Position numbers and translations under genes: made by a program
Origin: Dongia_A sp039808885
GTDB lineage: Bacteria > Pseudomonadota > Alphaproteobacteria > Dongiales > Dongiaceae
Assembly (NCBI GenBank): GCA_039808885.1
Contig: JBDHTX010000002.1
Coordinates: forward strand, 124,001 to 188,000
Length of the DNA: 64,000 nucleotides
Direction: 5' to 3'
Shown here: positions 61,901 through 64,000 of the stretch, piece by piece
Numbering within the stretch: the stretch's first letter is position 1
Layout of the letters: every line of letters begins with the position of its first letter
Notes under the pieces: generated by a model
What the model saw: only the letters and a program-made list of their open reading frames with translations
The model's database searches: none
Told to the model about the DNA's origin: nothing

Positions 61901-62029
61901 GTCGGCGGCCTGGCCCTGTCGCAGATCCTGACCTTGTTCATCACGCCGGTGCTCTATCTCTACATGGAGAAGCTCTCCGCCGGCCTGCGCGCCATCGGTG
62001 GGCGCGGGTCGCGGCGCAAGGCCGCCTGA
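58931..62029 (+). CDS. RND efflux transporter (HAE1/MdtB-MdtC-like)
   Basis: 1032 residues, start TTG at 58931 with AGGGAG upstream (no ATG fits). Twelve membrane helices with two large periplasmic loops, as in AcrB. The N terminus FCIRRPVATLLMSAALIVAG and LPVAALPRTDFPTI, plus KVNPADAPILLLAL, place it nearer MdtB/MdtC than AcrB. The proton-relay aspartates are present in GLVVDDAIVMLENI (helix 4) and the basic partner in GIVKKNAIMMIDVA (helix 10). Proton-driven export of hydrophobic compounds or drugs; substrates unknown. MdtBC normally needs two pumps; only one is encoded here. Confidence 0.94.
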   Translation: MNISEFCIRRPVATLLMSAALIVAGLFAFSHLPVAALPRTDFPTINVSADLPGASPDTMAKSVATPLIKQFATIEGIETISATSSQGSTSVTIEFDLDRDIDAAAADVQSAISRVSRRLPDDMDDPPSYRKVNPADAPILLLALRSDVMALSQIDDFAQQVMSPRLSTLAGVAQVQVFGSQKYAVRIQVDPNALAARDIGIDELQAAIRASNTITPVGVIRNADQTLTIQAETQLNSADQFADLIIATRDGKPVRLRDVANVIDSVENNQVASWYNGARSIVMAIQRQPDANTVEVVDRIKAMLPQFRDELPPTVSINLLNDRSTSIREAVADVEFTLMLVVALVILVIFLFLRRATATVIPSVAVPISLIATVGGMYLMGFSIDNISLMAITLTVGLVVDDAIVMLENIVRHIEEGMAPFEAALKGSREIGFTIVSITVSLVAVFIPVLLMGGVVGRIFHEFAVVVVMAIAASAFVSLTLTPMLCARMLKAAKPGQAEHRSLFDRFLEGVFDGMLAVYDSGLRFCLRFRPLMLLVFLATIVGTVWLYLAIPKGFFPQEDIGQLSVSTQAREDISFTAMVTLQAEVEKVFRESPYVKSVANVVGGGGNSSNTGRLFVELTPRSERPPLNTVLADLRKKLAPIAGITTYINPVQNLRLGGRSSRSQYQFVLQAVDQEGLFSWSEKMAEAMRGDPAFADVTTDLESSAQQASLIIDKDKANALGISADQLRSTLYSGFGTRQVSTIYATGDNYAVLVEFDPRIAWTPDLLDTVYVRSSSGRLVPIGAFAEVKRTVGALSINQLGQLPAVTISFNLPPDVALGEAIQRTEAIKAQLQLPSTITSTFSGNAQVFQDSLANQGLLILAAIITIYIVLGMLYESFVHPFTILTGLPSAAIGAFIALEMAALDLSVVAVIGILMLIGIVKKNAIMMIDVALTLQREGLAPADAIYRACILRFRPIMMTTFAAIMGTLPIALGHGASAELRQPLGIAVVGGLALSQILTLFITPVLYLYMEKLSAGLRAIGGRGSRRKAA

Positions 62030-62218
62030 TCGGCGAAAAGCGCTAGGCCGTTCGCACTAGGCCGCGGCCGGCGAGGCGCCCCATCCGCCGGCGACGGCCG
62101 CGACCTATCCTTAAGCATCACCGCGCCTAGACTTCTGCTCATGCGGCGCGAAAGCCCTGGTTAGCCCTTGCCGGTCAGGATGGCCGGCATGCGTCACCTG
62201 TGACCAGGAGCGAATATT

Positions 62219-62650
62219 GTGTTGCGGATATTGCTGATCGATGACGAGGACGCGGTTCGCCGCGTGATCCAGCGCATGCTGGAGACGCTCGGCCATCGCG
62301 TCGACGAGGCCGAAAGCGGTCGCGGCGGATTGCTGGCCCTCCACGAAGCCTCCTATGACCTGGTGATCACCGACATCGTCATGCCCGGCATGGAGGGCAC
62401 CGAGGTGGTCAGCATCGTCAAGCGGCAATGGCCGCAAGTCCCGGTCATCGCCATGTCGGGTGGCGGTCATATCGGCGACCCCGACAATCTGCGGACCGCG
62501 CGCGAGCTCGGCGCGGCTGCGACCCTGCAGAAGCCGTTCCGGATGCAAGGCCTGCGGGCGGCGATCGATCAGGCCCGCGGGAAAGCGGATTGCGGCGAAT
62601 CGGATGGCGACGAAACGGGTTGCGGCTGGGATTGCACCGCCACCTGCTGA
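62219..62650 (+). CDS. Single-domain response regulator with cysteine-containing tail
   Basis: 143 residues from a GTG at 62219, nine bases after GGAG. Receiver domain: ILLIDDEDAVRR (acidic pocket), the phospho-acceptor Asp in LVITDIVMPGMEG, VIAMSGGG and the conserved Lys in TLQKPF. No output domain follows. The last 20 residues contain four cysteines (KADCGESDG, ETGCGWDCTATC), unusual for a CheY/Spo0F-like protein and possibly a metal site or just drift. It could be a phosphorelay partner of the orphan hybrid kinase at the left end, which has no proof. Confidence 0.88.
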   Translation: MLRILLIDDEDAVRRVIQRMLETLGHRVDEAESGRGGLLALHEASYDLVITDIVMPGMEGTEVVSIVKRQWPQVPVIAMSGGGHIGDPDNLRTARELGAAATLQKPFRMQGLRAAIDQARGKADCGESDGDETGCGWDCTATC

Positions 62651-62667
62651 ACCGTCGTGGCGGGAAA

Positions 62668-62715
62668 CCCGGCTGGACTTCGGCCCGGCTGGACTTCAGC
62701 CCGGCTAGACTTCGG
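62668..62715. repeat. 16-bp tandem repeat x3 at the 3' end of the PfkB gene
   Basis: Units CCCGGCTGGACTTCGG (62668-62683), CCCGGCTGGACTTCAG (62684-62699) and CCCGGCTAGACTTCGG (62700-62715). The third unit contains the stop codon and last codons of the kinase gene; the other two lie in the intergenic gap, so the array was probably copied from the gene end. Confidence 0.8.
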
Positions 62716-63646
62716 CCCGGCGCGGCATGTCGGCGCCACGGCGCGAGCAGGTGATGGCGGCGGCCCGCGCCGCGAATTCCAGCAGGGACGCCAGCTGACT
62801 CTCGGTCAGCGATGCGATGCCATCGGGCGACATCCGGCCGTCCTCGGCAAGCCAGGTCAGCAGCGCCGCCTGGAAGGTATCGCCGGCGCCGACCGTGTCG
62901 ATGACCGCCACGCGCGGGCTGCGGACCTCGGCCACCAGTCCGGACCGGGTCATGGCCAGGGCGCCGTGCTCGCCGCGGGTGGCGACCGCGAGGCAGACGC
63001 CGCGCTCCAGCCAGTCGCGCAGGATGTCGGCCTCGCTGGCGCCCGGATAGAGAAAGGCGATGTCCTCGACGCTCGCCTTCACCAGATGCGCCTGGGCGGT
63101 CAGCGCCGCCACGCGGCCGCGCCACAATTCGCGGTCGGGCACGATGCTGGGCCGCACATTCGGGTCATAGGAGATGAAGCGGCGGGGATTCTCCCGCGTC
63201 ACCAGCGCCTCGAGGCTGCCCGCGGTCGGCTCCAGCGCGGTCGCGTAGGACCCGATATGGATGGCCCGGATCGCATCCGGCAGGCGCGCCGGCAGCTCCG
63301 CGCGCTCCAGCGAGCGATCGGCCGTCCCGTTCGTGTAGAAGGAATAGGTCGGCACGCCCTTGGCATCCAGCGCCACGACGGCGAGCGTGGTCGGCGCCTC
63401 GGTGCGCACGCACAGGCCGGTATCGACCCGCTCCGCCGCCAGATAGCTGAGCAGGTTGTGGCCGAAGGGATCGGTCGAGACCTTGGCGAAGAAGCCGGTC
63501 GGCTGGCCGAGCCGGCTCAGCCCGATGGCGACGTTGAGCGGCGAGCCGCCGACCCGCGCATCCAGGGCGATGCCGCCGCCGGATCCGCCCGCCGGGCCCG
63601 CCGCCATGAACACGTCATACAGCGCGTCGCCGCAGCTCAGGATCAT
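62705..63646 (-). CDS. PfkB family carbohydrate kinase (fructokinase-like)
   Basis: 313 residues. N-terminal PfkB signature region: ILSCGDALYDVFM, GGSPLNVAIGLSRLGQPTGFFAKVSTDPFG. The C-terminal signature with the catalytic base is VIDTVGAGDTFQAALL (Asp of GAGD). ATP site around ATRGEHGALAM. Fructose or another ketose/nucleoside would be phosphorylated; the substrate cannot be fixed from sequence. It starts three bases before the stop of the Dabb-protein gene, so the two are co-transcribed. Confidence 0.9.
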   Translation of the reverse strand: MILSCGDALYDVFMAAGPAGGSGGGIALDARVGGSPLNVAIGLSRLGQPTGFFAKVSTDPFGHNLLSYLAAERVDTGLCVRTEAPTTLAVVALDAKGVPTYSFYTNGTADRSLERAELPARLPDAIRAIHIGSYATALEPTAGSLEALVTRENPRRFISYDPNVRPSIVPDRELWRGRVAALTAQAHLVKASVEDIAFLYPGASEADILRDWLERGVCLAVATRGEHGALAMTRSGLVAEVRSPRVAVIDTVGAGDTFQAALLTWLAEDGRMSPDGIASLTESQLASLLEFAARAAAITCSRRGADMPRRAEV

Positions 63647-63649
63647 GGA

Positions 63650-63976
63650 TCAGCTCCGCGCCCGCGGCACTTCGAGATCGTAGACCAGGATGCCCTCGAT
63701 CCCGCCTTGCGCCGCCGCCACCAGCTTGCGGCCAGTCGCCTGGTGCTGCGGATCGGCGAGGTAGGCGTCGCGCGCCTCCGCGTTGCGGAAATCGACGATG
63801 AAGCCCTCGGCATAGCCCTTGTCCATGCCTTCTTCCGGGCTGACATTGGCGCCGATATGCACCGCCTGGATTCCGGGCAGGCGATCCTTCAGCTCCGCGA
63901 TCTCGGCGAACAGGGCGCGGCGCTGCTCCGGCGCGATCTCGCGGCGAAAGCGGATGAACACGCAATGGCGGATCAT
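63650..63976 (-). CDS. Dabb (stress-responsive A/B barrel) domain protein
   Basis: 108 residues from the ATG at 63976 with GAGGCC upstream. The small dimeric alpha/beta barrel is recognisable from IRHCVFIRFRREIAPEQRRAL, LPGIQAVHIGANVSPE, YAEGFIVDFRNAEARDAYLAD and HQATGRKLV. Some family members are stress-induced or act in polyketide cyclisation; most have no known role. Coupled to the downstream PfkB kinase gene, so a part in sugar metabolism is possible. Confidence 0.85.
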   Translation of the reverse strand: MIRHCVFIRFRREIAPEQRRALFAEIAELKDRLPGIQAVHIGANVSPEEGMDKGYAEGFIVDFRNAEARDAYLADPQHQATGRKLVAAAQGGIEGILVYDLEVPRARS

Positions 63977-64000
63977 GGCCGGCCTCAAAGCTTGGCGTAG

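Noticed and set aside
63985..64000. Possible last four codons and stop (YAKL) of a further minus-strand gene at the right edge
   Set aside because: Too short to support; only compatible with a gene upstream of the Dabb gene.

Overview
The window is GC-rich (about two-thirds G+C by eye), densely packed chromosomal DNA. It most likely comes from an alphaproteobacterium, perhaps a rhodospirillalean or rhizobial relative. That placement is an inference from gene style: several dimethylglycine-dehydrogenase-like paralogs, many ABC uptake systems, DUF1185/UPF0280/6-hydroxynicotinate-reductase genes, GC-rich serralysins, and dispersed palindromes of the type common in these genomes. I see no rRNA, tRNA, CRISPR array, phage or insertion sequence. 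The dominant theme is uptake and breakdown of small nitrogenous organics.

Left part (1-20.2 kb): the 5' part of a sulfate-binding protein gene with an Rrf2-type regulator that shares an upstream box with it; a hybrid histidine kinase; then a methylated-amine region. This region holds three FAD/GcvT-type demethylating dehydrogenases (3387-5801, 9107-11554, 12706-15147), two acetyltransferases, a methyltransferase, a malate/lactate-type dehydrogenase and a choline-kinase-like protein. Divergent from the third dehydrogenase is a glycine-betaine-type ABC importer (binding protein, ATPase, double-length permease) followed by a DeoR regulator. Middle-left (20.2-33.7 kb): two paralogous serralysin/RTX metalloproteases that share a nearly identical block of about 740 bp and a related upstream region; an amidase; a spermidine/putrescine-type ABC operon (potABCD); a beta-hydroxyacid dehydrogenase; an enolase-superfamily dehydratase.

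Centre (34-53 kb): terC, a glutathione peroxidase and a DUF2235 hydrolase with a LecA-like C-terminal domain, then the most notable locus. On the minus strand a compact operon encodes a molybdenum hydroxylase (FAD subunit plus fused FeS/Mo subunit), 6-hydroxynicotinate reductase, a UPF0280 protein, two DUF1185 proteins with a MarR regulator between them, and enamidase. A nicotinamidase gene lies directly upstream, itself behind a branched-chain-type ABC importer with an SDR and an isochorismatase-family hydrolase. Together these read as a reductive nicotinamide/nicotinate pathway: nicotinamide to nicotinate, 6-hydroxynicotinate, 1,4,5,6-tetrahydro-6-oxonicotinate, then 2-formylglutarate. The operon starts with a good sigma70-like promoter whose start region is covered by a perfect 12+12 bp palindrome, and marR is preceded by four tandem overlapping minicistrons.

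Right part (53-64 kb): the glutathione-dependent formaldehyde module (gfa, frmA, fghA), which would handle formaldehyde from the demethylases; a Tat-type dienelactone hydrolase; a TetR-RND efflux cassette without an outer-membrane gene; a stand-alone receiver protein; a PfkB sugar kinase and a Dabb protein. Four copies of a paired-palindrome element with CGTCAT/ATGACG ends lie in intergenic gaps.
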